A DNA stretch of 64,000 nt from VXYL01 sp965203685 (GTDB lineage: Bacteria; Pseudomonadota; Gammaproteobacteria; Pseudomonadales; Azotimanducaceae). Each line of letters starts with the position of its first letter. The first letter of the stretch is position 1. Position numbers and translations under genes: made by a program. The stretch is from contig OZ241908.1 of NCBI GenBank assembly GCA_965203685.1, positions 558,001-622,000 on the forward strand, written 5' to 3'. Below, piece by piece: positions 41,173-49,529 of the stretch. The notes beneath the pieces were generated by a model. That model was not told where the DNA came from. It searched no databases and was given only the letters and a program-made list of their open reading frames with translations.

Positions 41173-41766
41173 ATGGCAGAGAGAATCGGCCTGATCGCCG
41201 ACACCCACATCCCGGAAGCGCGCGCCACCCTCTGGCCGCAGGTCTACGACGCCTTCGCCGGCGTGGACCGCATCTTCCACGGCGGCGACGTGCACGATCT
41301 GGCACTCCTCGACGAACTCGAGAAGGTCGCGCCGGTGTACTGCGCCCGGGGCAACGGCGAGGACGGCTCCGGCGGCCGACCGATCCAACCGGAGGATCCG
41401 CGCGTCAAATACGTCTGGAGCATGGAGATCGAATCGCTCACCGTCGGCCTGACGCACTACGTCCCGGTGGAAGACGGGCCGCCGGGCCTCACGCTCGACA
41501 AGTTCGTCGCCCGCTACTGGCCCGAGAAACGCCCGGACGTGATCGTCTCCGGCGACAGCCACACGGAACTAATTGCCGAGGTCGACGGCATCCTGTGCGT
41601 GAATCCCGGCTCGCCAACCTATCCCCACAACTACGACACGCAGTACGGCACGATCGGCTTTCTCGAACTCGACGACGGCAAGGCGGACGCCTCCGTGTGG
41701 CTCATCACCGACGACGGCATCGAGCCGTTCGACTGGGAGGCGATCCCGCCATGGAAGCTGCGGTGA
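41173..41766 (+). CDS. YfcE-type metallophosphoesterase
   Basis: A 197-residue calcineurin-like phosphoesterase. Metal-site motifs in order: LIADTHI (D-x-H), FHGGDVHDL (GD), ARGNGED (GN, usually followed by CD), VSGDSHTEL (GDSH) and CVNPGSPTYP. The family hydrolyses phosphodiesters. The GNGED variant is a small deviation. ATG 41173 gives the canonical start MAERIGLIADTH. Confidence 0.88.
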   Translation: MAERIGLIADTHIPEARATLWPQVYDAFAGVDRIFHGGDVHDLALLDELEKVAPVYCARGNGEDGSGGRPIQPEDPRVKYVWSMEIESLTVGLTHYVPVEDGPPGLTLDKFVARYWPEKRPDVIVSGDSHTELIAEVDGILCVNPGSPTYPHNYDTQYGTIGFLELDDGKADASVWLITDDGIEPFDWEAIPPWKLR

Positions 41767-41867
41767 GCGGTTCGGCGGACTCGCCGTAGCTCGTACGGGA
41801 GCGCGACGCGCGGAAGCGCGGGAGTTCAGGAAGGCAGCGACAACCCCGGCAAACTCCCCACGGTGGC

Positions 41868-41883
41868 GAACATCGCCCTATTC
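41868..41883 (+). repeat. 16-mer repeat copy left of IS66
   Basis: GAACATCGCCCTATTC, preceded by AAACTCCCCACGGTGGC. A very similar block (ACTCCCCACAGTTGCGAACATCGCCCTATTC) follows the right end of IS66. Confidence 0.8.
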
Positions 41884-41905
41884 AAAAGCCAGTGGCAAGC
41901 CCGTC

Positions 41906-41913
41906 GTACTCCC
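41906..41913. repeat. Target-site duplication of IS66, left
   Basis: GTACTCCC, repeated directly after the right end of the element at 44399-44406. Eight bases is the IS66-family norm. Confidence 0.9.
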
Positions 41914-41991
41914 GTAAGCGGTCATTCTGAGCCGTAGTTCCGCCGGTCGACGGCTCCTGTTCCCATTCGCGGTTCGGAACAGGAGATCCAC

Positions 41992-42285
41992 ATGGACGAG
42001 ACGACGACGCGCAAGCGGACGCAGCGCACGGCAACGGAATGGCGTTCGATCATGGCCCGTTTCGAGGCGAGCGGCCTCGCCGGCGAGGCGTTCTGCGCCG
42101 CTGAGGGCATCGGCAGCAGCGCGTTCTGGCGCTGGCGGCGTCGCTTCGCGGACGAGGACGCTGCGCGCGCCGGGAACGGCGCGCCGGCGTTCGTCGAGCT
42201 GTCGGGCCCTGGCGCCGCGGCGTGGGACGCGGAGCTCGACCTCGGCGCCGGCATGGTGCTGCGGGTGCGCCGGCCGCGGTGCTGA
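41992..42285 (+). CDS. tnpA: IS66 accessory protein TnpA
   Basis: A 97-residue small protein with a helix-turn-helix-like stretch (TATEWRSIMARFEASGLAGEAFCAAEGIGSSAFWRWRRRF, about 13-52), as in IS66 OrfA/TnpA. It is needed with TnpB for efficient transposition in studied IS66 elements. Its stop overlaps the tnpB start. Confidence 0.88.
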   Translation: MDETTTRKRTQRTATEWRSIMARFEASGLAGEAFCAAEGIGSSAFWRWRRRFADEDAARAGNGAPAFVELSGPGAAAWDAELDLGAGMVLRVRRPRC

Positions 42286-42626
42286 TCCCGGCCGCGGAGC
42301 GGCGCATCTGGCTGTGCGTGGCGCCGGCGGACATGCGGCGCTCGTTCGACGGCCTGGCGGCGCTGGCGCGCAACCACCTCGGGGAGGATCCGGCCGGGGG
42401 CGACTGGTTCGCGTTCGTGAACCGGCGCCGCACCATCGTCAAGGTGCTGTCGTTCGACGGCGACGGCTACTGGGTGTGGGCGAAGCGCCTGGAGGCCGGG
42501 CGGTTCGCCGAGCCGCGCGGCCGGGGCCGCAAGCGGGCGCTGGACCGGACCGCGCTGCTGGCCCTGCTGGAGGGCGTCGACATGGTGGTCGAGGGTCGCC
42601 GGAAGCGCTACCGGAAGGCTGCGTGA
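42279..42626 (+). CDS. tnpB: IS66 Orf2 family protein TnpB
   Basis: A 115-residue protein with the family signature APADMRRSFDGLAALARNHLGEDP (about 14-37), then VLSFDGDGYWVWAKRLEAGRF. GTG 42279 overlaps the tnpA stop by 7 bases, implying coupled translation; a longer frame upstream is an artefact of overlap. Confidence 0.9.
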   Translation: MLIPAAERRIWLCVAPADMRRSFDGLAALARNHLGEDPAGGDWFAFVNRRRTIVKVLSFDGDGYWVWAKRLEAGRFAEPRGRGRKRALDRTALLALLEGVDMVVEGRRKRYRKAA

Positions 42627-42678
42627 GGATCGCCGTCTGGTGTAGGCTTGCCGCCGTCGAGGACGCCACGGAAGGCCA

Positions 42679-44292
42679 TTGCCGAACGCCGCAGGGATCG
42701 CGGATCTGCGCCGGGAGAACGCGGTTCTCGCCGAACGGCTGGAGACGCTGGCGGCCGACCACGCGGCGCTGCAGAAGACCGTCTCGGCGCTGCGCGAGAC
42801 CGCGGCGTCGCTGAAGGACCAGGTCGACTGGTTCAAGCGCCAGCTGTTCGGGCGGCGTTCCGAGAAGCGCGTCGAGTTCGACCTTGCCGAGCAGGCGAAC
42901 CTGTTCGAGTCGCTCGGCGCCGGGGACGTGCCGACGCCCGAGGTTCCCACCGAGGAGATCAGCTACCGGCGTCGGCGGAGGAAGAACCGCGCCGGCGCGG
43001 TGAACGAGTCCGGCCTGCGCTTCGACGACACGGTGCCGGTGACCACCATCGAGGTGCGCGACCCGGCGGTGGAGTCGATCCCCGAGTCGGAACGCGTGGT
43101 TGTCGGGGAGAAGGTGACGCACCGCCTGGCGCAGCGTCCGGCGAGCTACGAAGTGCTGAAGTACGTGCGCCCGGTGGTGAAGCGCCGCGACACCGGGGAG
43201 CTGGCGTCGGCGCGGGCGCCGGCGAACGTCCTGGAGCGGACCGCGGCGGACGTCAGCCTGCTCGCCGGGATGCTGGTCGACAAGTTCCGCCACCACCTGC
43301 CGCTGCACCGCCAGCACCGGCGCATGGCGGACGCGGGGATCGCGGTGAGCCGGGCGAGCCTGACGAACTGGACGGGGCGCGCCATCGACCTGCTCGAGCC
43401 GGTCGCGGCGGCGCAGACGGCGCACGTCCTGGAGAGCCGCGTGCTGGCGATGGACGAGACGCCGGTCAAGGCGGGGCGCGCGGAGCCGGGCAGGATGCGC
43501 CAAGGGTACTTCTGGCCGATCTACGGGGACGACGACGAGGTCGTGTTCCCGTTCGCGCCGACGCGCGAGCACCGGCACGTCGAGACGTTCCTCGGCGACT
43601 TCGAGGGGGTGCTGTCGAGCGACGGCTACGAGGCGTACGCCCGTTACGCGTCGAAGCGCGCCGGGGTGCGGCACGCGCAGTGCTGGGCGCACGCCAGGCG
43701 CGGCTTCGAACAGGCGCGGGACGGCGAGCCGGAGGCGGCCGCCGCGGCGCTGGCGCTGATCGGCGCGCTGTACGCGAACGAGAAGGCGATCCGCAGGGGG
43801 AAGCCGAAGGGCGCCGCGAAGCTGGCGTTGCGGCGCGAGCGGAGCGTGCCGGCGGCGGCGCGGTTCTTCGCCTGGTGCCGGGAGCAGCGCGCGCGGCCGG
43901 ACCTGCTGCCGCGCAGTCCGCTGGCGAAGGCGCTGAAGTACGCGCTGGACCGCGAGGCCGGGCTGTCGGTGTACCTGTCCGACGCCGACGTGGCGATAGA
44001 TACGAACCACCTCGAAAGGGTTCTCAGGCCGATCCCGGCCGGACGGCGCAACTGGCTGTTCGCCTGGACGGAGGTCGGCGCGGAGCGCGTCGGCGTGATC
44101 CAGGGCTTGCTGGCGACCTGCACGCTGCAGGGCGTGGATCCGTACACGTACCTCGTGGACGTGCTGCAGCGCGTCGGACGCCACCCGGCGTCGCGTGCGG
44201 TGGAACTCACGCCGCGGGTGTGGAGGACGCTGTTCGCGGACGACCCGCTGCGCTCGGACCTCGACCGCGGCCGCGATCCACCCGGAAGCTAG
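42679..44292 (+). CDS. tnpC: IS66 transposase TnpC
   Basis: A 537-residue DDE transposase. N-terminal coiled coil (LRRENAVLAERLETLAADHAALQKTV, about 10-35), the FGRRSEKR motif, a middle domain, and a catalytic core with LAMDETPVKAG, LSSDGYEAYARYA and NHLERVLRPIPAGRRNWLFA carrying the acidic residues. A C-terminal IS66_C-like part (GVIQGLLATCTLQGVDPYTYLVDVL) follows. TTG start. The frame is intact. Confidence 0.95.
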   Translation: MPNAAGIADLRRENAVLAERLETLAADHAALQKTVSALRETAASLKDQVDWFKRQLFGRRSEKRVEFDLAEQANLFESLGAGDVPTPEVPTEEISYRRRRRKNRAGAVNESGLRFDDTVPVTTIEVRDPAVESIPESERVVVGEKVTHRLAQRPASYEVLKYVRPVVKRRDTGELASARAPANVLERTAADVSLLAGMLVDKFRHHLPLHRQHRRMADAGIAVSRASLTNWTGRAIDLLEPVAAAQTAHVLESRVLAMDETPVKAGRAEPGRMRQGYFWPIYGDDDEVVFPFAPTREHRHVETFLGDFEGVLSSDGYEAYARYASKRAGVRHAQCWAHARRGFEQARDGEPEAAAAALALIGALYANEKAIRRGKPKGAAKLALRRERSVPAAARFFAWCREQRARPDLLPRSPLAKALKYALDREAGLSVYLSDADVAIDTNHLERVLRPIPAGRRNWLFAWTEVGAERVGVIQGLLATCTLQGVDPYTYLVDVLQRVGRHPASRAVELTPRVWRTLFADDPLRSDLDRGRDPPGS

Positions 44293-44398
44293 GCGCTCGG
44301 AAACAGATCGACCCCGGCCGGCTTCGCCGCGCCTCGCGGGATACCGTCACGGCACCGCTCAACTGCGGAGACGCCTACGTCCCAGTTTGACCGCTTAC

Positions 44399-44406
44399 GT
44401 ACTCCC
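44399..44406. repeat. Target-site duplication of IS66, right
   Basis: GTACTCCC, identical to 41906-41913. Confidence 0.9.
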
Positions 44407-44415
44407 CACAGTTGC

Positions 44416-44431
44416 GAACATCGCCCTATTC
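44416..44431 (+). repeat. 16-mer repeat copy right of IS66
   Basis: GAACATCGCCCTATTC, 18 bases after the IS66 end. Confidence 0.8.
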
Positions 44432-44619
44432 AAAACCGGATGGGCAGGTAGCGGGCGAAGCCGCGGTTGAGGTGACCCCCCCTGGTCGCCAGTCGCAATG
44501 AGTCGGGCCGATGGTGTCACGGGGTTGTGCCACGAGCCCACCCCGACCCTTGGGAAGGAAACATGGCCCTTTTCGAACTGGTCGCGGCCGACACGCCGTT
44601 GGTCCGACTGGCCCTGCAT

Positions 44620-44635
44620 GAAAAGGGCGATGTTC
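44620..44635 (-). repeat. 16-mer repeat copy, inverted, upstream of RAYT copy 2
   Basis: GAAAAGGGCGATGTTC followed by TGTTCACTGG, as at 1512. The distance to the RAYT start is 110 bases here and 112 at copy 1. Confidence 0.85.
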
Positions 44636-44676
44636 TGTTCACTGGACGCCTAGTTCTCGGTCGCCGTTTTCAGTAA

Positions 44677-44710
44677 TACTGTTGACATATACAGTAGTTT
44701 AGAGTAGGCT
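44677..44710 (+). promoter_or_regulatory. LexA-type operator overlapping the RAYT copy 2 promoter
   Basis: TACTGTTGACATATACAGTA (44677-44696), identical to copy 1, overlapping TTGACA (44682-44687); 17 bases later TAGGCT (44705-44710) is a weak -10. CTGT-N8-ACAG is the gammaproteobacterial LexA pattern, so this transposase may be induced by DNA damage. Confidence 0.72.
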
Positions 44711-44745
44711 CCTTTCCGACTGCAGGACCACAAAGGTGACGCCTC

Positions 44746-45501
44746 GTGCAAGGGAAACGTCGTCTCCAATCCAAGAGGAAGCGGCAGACTCGGCAGGCCC
44801 GACGACGCCGCCAGGCGCGGCAAACGAGCCTCGAGTTCAGGCCGACCGGCCGCGGCGGCGCACGGCCGGGAGCCGGACGGCCCCGCGTCCGCCGCTCGCG
44901 GGTCGCGCACCGCAGCCGCGGCGCCATACCGGCGCGCTGCCCGGTTCTCGTCACGCTGCGCGTCCTCGACGACGTGCCGCCGCTGCGCCGGGGGTGCTTC
45001 GTGCGCGCCTTCCGGGAGACGCTCCGCAAGTGCGCGACGCGTCCGGGGTTCCGGGTGATCCACTACTCGATCCAGGACGACCATGCGCACTTCATCGTGG
45101 AGGCGGCGGGCGCCAAGCGCCTGGCGAACGGCATGAAGAGCCTGGCGGCGCGTTTCGCGCGCTGCGTGAACCGTGTCTTCGGCCGCAGCGGCAAGGTGCT
45201 GGCGGACCGCTTCCACCACGTGCTGAAGCGGACGCCGACGGAGGTGCGGCGGGCGCTGGCGTACGTGCTGCTGAACGCGCGCAAGCACTTTCGTCAGCGC
45301 CGCCGCCGGATTCCGCCGGTGGTCCTGGACGGGGCGAGTTCGGGACTGTGGTTCGACGGCTGGAAGGGTCGCGGCCCGCCGCCGGGGCGCTACGCGGACG
45401 CGGACCGTCCGCCGGAGGTCGCGGCGCCGCGGACGTGGCTGCTGTCGAAGGGCTGGCGGCGGATCGGGCTGGTGGATCCTGCGGAGGTGCCGGGCGGCTG
45501 A
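44746..45501 (+). CDS. REP-associated tyrosine transposase (RAYT), intact
   Basis: A 251-residue Y1-type HUH transposase. Strongly basic N-terminus (about 1-55, arginine-rich, with GRGGARPGAGRPR), HUH motif His113-Ala-His115 in YSIQDDHAHFIVEA, and the likely nucleophile Tyr173 in RRALAYVLLNARKH. RAYTs are single-copy-type, domesticated IS200/IS605 relatives that cleave and move REP palindromes; they do not form classical insertion sequences. GTG start with AAGG about 9 bases upstream. Flanked by 16-mer pairs and by inverted-repeat element C. Confidence 0.92.
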   Translation: MQGKRRLQSKRKRQTRQARRRRQARQTSLEFRPTGRGGARPGAGRPRVRRSRVAHRSRGAIPARCPVLVTLRVLDDVPPLRRGCFVRAFRETLRKCATRPGFRVIHYSIQDDHAHFIVEAAGAKRLANGMKSLAARFARCVNRVFGRSGKVLADRFHHVLKRTPTEVRRALAYVLLNARKHFRQRRRRIPPVVLDGASSGLWFDGWKGRGPPPGRYADADRPPEVAAPRTWLLSKGWRRIGLVDPAEVPGG

Positions 45502-45655
45502 ACCGGCGGATGCGCGAGCACATCGACTGGAACGCCTTCCCGACCGTCCATCCCAGCGGCATCGGGAAGCGCGGCGTCCGGGGCTGGCACTCGGACTGAA
45601 CCAGGCCACTCAGCCCTCGGGCTGTCGTCGACCGACCTAATCCGTCACCACCTCC

Positions 45656-45752
45656 GCGCGTGGCACGGCGCCGGCGGGGTTGTCCACGCCTTGTCCACGG
45701 TGCCGATCCCCTTCGATCCAAGAGGCGCGGTGGGCAAGGGGTGGGCAACCCC
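45656..45752 (+). repeat. Long inverted-repeat element, copy C
   Basis: GGGGTTGTCCACGCCTTG (45676-45693) pairs imperfectly with CAAGGGGTGGGCAACCCC (45735-45752). The middle has TCCACGGTGCCGATCC and GATCCAAGAGGCGC. Preceded by GCGCGTGGCACGGCGCCGGC. About 155 bases after the RAYT stop, similar to copy B. Confidence 0.85.
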
Positions 45753-45816
45753 ATCTCCAGCCCCTGCTCGTGGAAAACCTCCGTCACAGCCACCTGTAAC
45801 GCGACTCGACGTTCAC

Positions 45817-45832
45817 GAACATCGCCCTATTC
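45817..45832 (+). repeat. 16-mer repeat copy
   Basis: GAACATCGCCCTATTC, paired with the inverted copy at 45951. Confidence 0.8.
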
Positions 45833-45950
45833 GATCCGCGCCCCTCCGAACCAGCCTTCGAGGGCTGTCGTTGATGGTTGAAAGCTCTCGTGCGCCCGAC
45901 GCCAGTGTGGATGACCCGCCAGCGGCCGTGGCAGCGCAGCAGGCGCGATA

Positions 45951-45966
45951 GAAAAGGGCGATGTTC
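45951..45966 (-). repeat. 16-mer repeat copy, inverted
   Basis: GAAAAGGGCGATGTTC, 118 bases from its partner at 45817-45832. Confidence 0.8.
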
Positions 45967-46156
45967 TGCTCTCGCCGCTAGCGGACAGGCTCCTGCCGCC
46001 CCGTTCTGACGACGCGGTGCAGGCGTTCGAGCGAGAGGAGGATGCGCTCGGGCTTCCAGGCGGTGGAGAATCCGTTCGCGAAGCCAGCGGCCGGCAACCA
46101 CCTTCGGCTACCCGGCCTTGACCCGATGCTTGCGGAGTGCGCCGCGCCGCACCCCC

Positions 46157-47314
46157 TCAGTCCTTCGGCAGACCCAAAATCCGCTCCGCGATGATGTTGC
46201 GCTGGATGTTCGGCGTGCCGCCGCCGATCACGACCCCCGGCCAGCCGAGCGACGAGCGAGCCCAACTGCCGCCGTCGGCGGCGTCGTCGCCACCGAGCTG
46301 GACGCCGGCCATGCCGGTCAGTTCGACCGCGAAATCGGCCATCTCGATCTCAAGGCTCGCGCGATGCAGCTTGTTCACGGACGTCTCGCTCGACAGCGGC
46401 TCGCCGCGCAACTGCTTGGTGAGATAGCGCAGGCCGTTGTACTTCATTGCGGCGATCTTCGCCTCGAACTCGCCGATGCGGCGTTGCACGGCCGGGTCTT
46501 CGGCGGCGGGCCGCCCCTGGCGTCGCGTCGCTTGGACGAGGGCCTTCAGGGCGTCGAGGCGGGCGAACATCTGGGTCACCTCGCCGATGCTCGAGCGCTC
46601 GTTGGCGAGCGCTGAGATGGTCACCTGCCAGCCTTTGCCTTCCTCGCCGAGGCGGTTCTCGAGAGGCACCTCCACGTCGGTGAAGAACACCTCGGCGAAG
46701 TTGCGCTCGCCCGCCATGTTCTCGATTGGACGCACCTCGACGCCGGGCGCGTCCATGGGGACCAGCAGGCAGGTGATGCCGTCGTGCTTGCGTTCGACGT
46801 CGAATTGCGTGCGCGTCAAGAGGATGATCCAGTCGGCCCACGGCGCGCCGGTGGTCCAGATCTTCTGGCCGTTCACGACGTAGTGGTCGCCGACGCGCTC
46901 GGCCTTGGTCTCGATGGCGGCGAGGTCGCTGCCGTGGTTGGGTTCCGAGTAGCCCGTGCACCAGTTGACCTTGCTGTCCAAGATGTCGGGAATGAAGCGG
47001 CGTTTCTGTTCGTCGGTGCCGTACTGCATGATCCCGGGGCCGACCCAGGCGAGCCCCATGAACGACGTGCCGAGCGGTGGCGCCCGGTGTAGCGCCATTT
47101 CCTCCTTCAGGATCGCCTGCTCGGTCAGGCTCCCTTCGCCGCCGCCGTATTCCTTCGGCCACGAGAAGCCGACCCATCCCTTGGCGCGGACCTTTGTCAG
47201 CCAGTCGGCCATGAAACCCCGCCCGCGCTCCGTCGGAGGTGGCAGGTTCTCGGCGAGGAATTCGCGCACTTCGTTGCGGAATGCCTGTTCCGAAGGGGTG
47301 TAGTCGAAATCCAT
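46157..47314 (-). CDS. Acyl-CoA dehydrogenase, alpha-type partner
   Basis: A 385-residue FAD-dependent acyl-CoA dehydrogenase. N-terminal MDFDYTPSEQAFRNEVREFLAENLP, FAD/substrate-binding WCTGYSEPNHGSDLAAIETKAERVGDHYVVNGQKIWTTGA (about 118-157), and C-terminal VVIGGGTPNIQRNIIAERILGLPKD. This form, encoded next to a shorter dissimilar dehydrogenase, resembles heteromeric enzymes of sterol side-chain breakdown (FadE26/27-like) in actinobacteria. The substrate is inferred, not shown. It starts 12 bases after its partner's stop. A damaged duplicate of the gene junction lies at 54650-54931. Confidence 0.93.
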   Translation of the reverse strand: MDFDYTPSEQAFRNEVREFLAENLPPPTERGRGFMADWLTKVRAKGWVGFSWPKEYGGGEGSLTEQAILKEEMALHRAPPLGTSFMGLAWVGPGIMQYGTDEQKRRFIPDILDSKVNWCTGYSEPNHGSDLAAIETKAERVGDHYVVNGQKIWTTGAPWADWIILLTRTQFDVERKHDGITCLLVPMDAPGVEVRPIENMAGERNFAEVFFTDVEVPLENRLGEEGKGWQVTISALANERSSIGEVTQMFARLDALKALVQATRRQGRPAAEDPAVQRRIGEFEAKIAAMKYNGLRYLTKQLRGEPLSSETSVNKLHRASLEIEMADFAVELTGMAGVQLGGDDAADGGSWARSSLGWPGVVIGGGTPNIQRNIIAERILGLPKD

Positions 47315-47326
47315 GCCGGTCTCCCG

Positions 47327-48406
47327 CTAACGCATCGCGGCGACGCGCCGGTAGTGGAAGTCGGCGTCGCCGAACGCCGAGCGTACCCACTTCGAGCGCT
47401 TGAGATAAAGCTGGGCGTCGTACTCGGCCGTATAGCCGATGGCACCGTGCAGGCCGACGCCGTCGATGCCGATGCGGGCGAAGGCGTCCGAGGCGTAAGC
47501 CTTGGCGAGCGAAGCGGCACGGGGAAGTTCGTCGGCCGCGTCGTCCACCGCCCAGGCGGCGTAGTAGGCGAGCGACTTGAACGACTCGATGTCCACGAAC
47601 ATGTCCGCCAGGCGGTGCTTGACGCCCTGGTATTTGCCGATGGGGTTGTCGAACTGGATGCGGGTCTTGGCGTACTCCGATGTGAGTTCGAGCACGGCTT
47701 CGGCGGCGCCAATTGCCTCCAGGGTCACACCGACGGCCCCGCAGTCGGTGAGGAAGGCGAGATCGGTGGCACTGATCGGCAGCGTGTCGAGGGGTCGCGC
47801 GGCGTCCAGGTTGGCCTTGGCCGTGGGCTTGGTGCCATCCACGGCGGGCTGCGGCGTCACCTCGACATCCGCGGTCGCGACGATGGCAAGTGCCAAGGCG
47901 TCGTCGCTGCGCGTGGCGATCAAGAGGTGGGTGGAGGCGGCACCGTCTTGCACGAACGGTTTGACCCCGGTGAGCGAATCACCGCCAGCGAGGTGGATGC
48001 CCTGCGGGTCGATCCAGTTCGGCTCGTCGTAGAGGCCGATGCCGAACACCGCCTCACCGCTCGCGATCCGGGCGAGCCATGCCCGGCGCTGGTCTTCATC
48101 GCCGCACCGCGTGATCGCGGCAGCGGCCTGGGCGGTGGAAAGAAGCGGCAAGGGACACAGCGCCCGGCCGCACTCTTCGAGCACAACGGCGAGATCGATC
48201 CACTTGAGCCCGACGCCGCCGTAACGTTCCGGCACGATCAGGGCCAGCCAACCGAGTTCGGCGGCCTGCTTCCACAGCGCGGCCCGTCTCTCGGTGTCTT
48301 CGCCGCGTGCGAGTGCGCGTACCGTCGAGGACGGCAACTCGTCCGCCATGAAGCGCCGAACCTGCTCGCGCAGCAGGTTCTGTTCCTCGGAAAAGCCGAA
48401 GTCCAC
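47327..48406 (-). CDS. Acyl-CoA dehydrogenase, beta-type partner
   Basis: A 359-residue acyl-CoA dehydrogenase-fold protein from GTG 48406, which gives the family start DFGFSEEQNLLREQVRRFM. It contains ERYGGVGLKWIDLAVVLEECGR, RIQFDNPIGKYQGVKHRLADMFVDIES and HGAIGYTAEYDAQLYLKRSKW. The central FAD region is shortened compared with the partner. Heteromeric enzymes typically pair one such subunit with a complete one. Lies 20 bases after the SDR gene, same strand. Confidence 0.92.
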   Translation of the reverse strand: MDFGFSEEQNLLREQVRRFMADELPSSTVRALARGEDTERRAALWKQAAELGWLALIVPERYGGVGLKWIDLAVVLEECGRALCPLPLLSTAQAAAAITRCGDEDQRRAWLARIASGEAVFGIGLYDEPNWIDPQGIHLAGGDSLTGVKPFVQDGAASTHLLIATRSDDALALAIVATADVEVTPQPAVDGTKPTAKANLDAARPLDTLPISATDLAFLTDCGAVGVTLEAIGAAEAVLELTSEYAKTRIQFDNPIGKYQGVKHRLADMFVDIESFKSLAYYAAWAVDDAADELPRAASLAKAYASDAFARIGIDGVGLHGAIGYTAEYDAQLYLKRSKWVRSAFGDADFHYRRVAAMR

Positions 48407-48426
48407 GCGCTTGGCCGGCGAGGCCT

Positions 48427-49302
48427 TTAGCCGCCGCGCATGGGGTTGATCGGTGGCCAGGACTCCTTGGTCGCGAGGATCGCCTCGCCGACTTCTTCGA
48501 CGTCCCACGGCCCGTCCGACTCGTCCTTGTGGGCGACCGGATTGAGTTGCCAGGACAACAGCGACACCCGGTTCCCGGTCACCAGCCAGGTACGACCGGT
48601 GACTTCCTTGGCGTCGTCCGTACACAGCCAAACGACGGTCGGGGACACCTTCTCCGGCGGTACGGCATCCTTGGCCTGCTCGGGCAGGATGTCGTCGGTC
48701 AGCCGCGACAGGGCCGTCGGCGCGAGGATGTTGACCGTGACGCCGTACCGGGCGCCCTCGAGGTAGAGGCATCGTGCGAAACCGGCGATGCCCGCCTTGG
48801 CGGCGCCGTAGTTGGTCTGGCCGAAGTTGCCGAGCAAGCCCGACGTGGAACTGGTGACGATGATCCGTCCGCCCTCGCCCTGCTCGAGCATCTGGTCGTA
48901 CGCGGCCTTCGCTGAGTAGTACGTGCCGCGCAAATGCACGTCGTTGACCACTTCCCACATGTCGTCGGTCATGTTCTTGAACGACTTGTCACGCAGGATG
49001 CCCGCATTGCAGATGCAGATGTCGAGGCGGCCGAAGTTGTCGACCGCGGTCTTGACCATGGCTTGGGCGTGGGCCTTGTTGCTCACGGAACCGTAGTCGG
49101 CGACCGCTTGGCCGCCGGCCGCCTGGATCTCCGCCACGACGCCATCGGCCATGTTGGTTCCGGATCCCGTACCGTCGCGAGCGCCGCCGAGGTCGTTGAC
49201 GACCACCGAGGCGCCCTCCTGGGCAAGTAGCAAGGCGTGGGTTCGTCCTAGCCCGCCGCCAGCACCCGTGACCAGCGCCACCTTGCCGTCCAGCATCCCC
49301 AT
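48427..49302 (-). CDS. SDR-family 3-hydroxyacyl-CoA dehydrogenase-like protein
   Basis: A 291-residue short-chain dehydrogenase. VALVTGAGGGLGRTHALLLAQEGASVVVNDLGG (with the NDLGG of the 17-beta-HSD type 4/multifunctional group), CNAGILRDKSF, TSSTSGLLGNFGQTNYGAAKAG (Ser, Tyr, Lys) and an extended C-terminus. Members of this group oxidise 3-hydroxyacyl-CoA, including sterol side-chain intermediates. Upstream of the two dehydrogenases in one operon, consistent with a beta-oxidation-like pathway. Confidence 0.9.
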   Translation of the reverse strand: MGMLDGKVALVTGAGGGLGRTHALLLAQEGASVVVNDLGGARDGTGSGTNMADGVVAEIQAAGGQAVADYGSVSNKAHAQAMVKTAVDNFGRLDICICNAGILRDKSFKNMTDDMWEVVNDVHLRGTYYSAKAAYDQMLEQGEGGRIIVTSSTSGLLGNFGQTNYGAAKAGIAGFARCLYLEGARYGVTVNILAPTALSRLTDDILPEQAKDAVPPEKVSPTVVWLCTDDAKEVTGRTWLVTGNRVSLLSWQLNPVAHKDESDGPWDVEEVGEAILATKESWPPINPMRGG

Positions 49303-49529
49303 CGTCGTGTCTCCTCAAGTCTTGGCTATGCCTGAAGGCGCGTAAGTGTATTGCGGCTTGTCACAAAGGCAATGGCGGCGGTCGCGCGCCAGCAGTTCTT
49401 TTTTGGGCTCTTGCCCCGTTGTTCGAACGGGGCGCGAGCTGATGTGGCCCGACGAGCGACCGTCGCCGCCAATCGTCGTACTCCAGCTCGGGCGATCGAT
49501 GCGCGGCTCACAGCCACGCCGACCCGGCA

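Larger units (their letters stand above)
41914..44398 (+). mobile_element. IS66-family insertion sequence, intact
   Basis: 2485 bp, bounded by GTAAGCGGTCA (41914-41924) and its inverse TGACCGCTTAC (44388-44398), flanked by the 8-bp duplication GTACTCCC. It carries the usual three genes tnpA, tnpB and tnpC. All frames are open and the duplication is perfect, indicating a recent insertion. It landed in the repeat island upstream of RAYT copy 2. Confidence 0.95.
44407..44745. other. Non-coding repeat region between IS66 and RAYT copy 2
   Basis: Contains 16-mer copies at 44416-44431 and 44620-44635 (inverted), a degenerate one near 44558-44574, and the LexA box/promoter at 44677-44710. No gene. 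Confidence 0.7.
45502..46156. other. Non-coding repeat region downstream of RAYT copy 2
   Basis: Homology to the copy 1 locus runs for about 60 bases after the stop. Then follow element C (45656-45752) and an inverted pair of 16-mers (45817-45832 and 45951-45966). 45967-46156 shows no recognisable gene. Confidence 0.65.

Noticed and set aside
45978..46265. A small gene before the acyl-CoA dehydrogenase on the minus strand
   Set aside because: Composition is Arg/Ala/Gly-rich, it overlaps the dehydrogenase end and no domain or ribosome site is seen.
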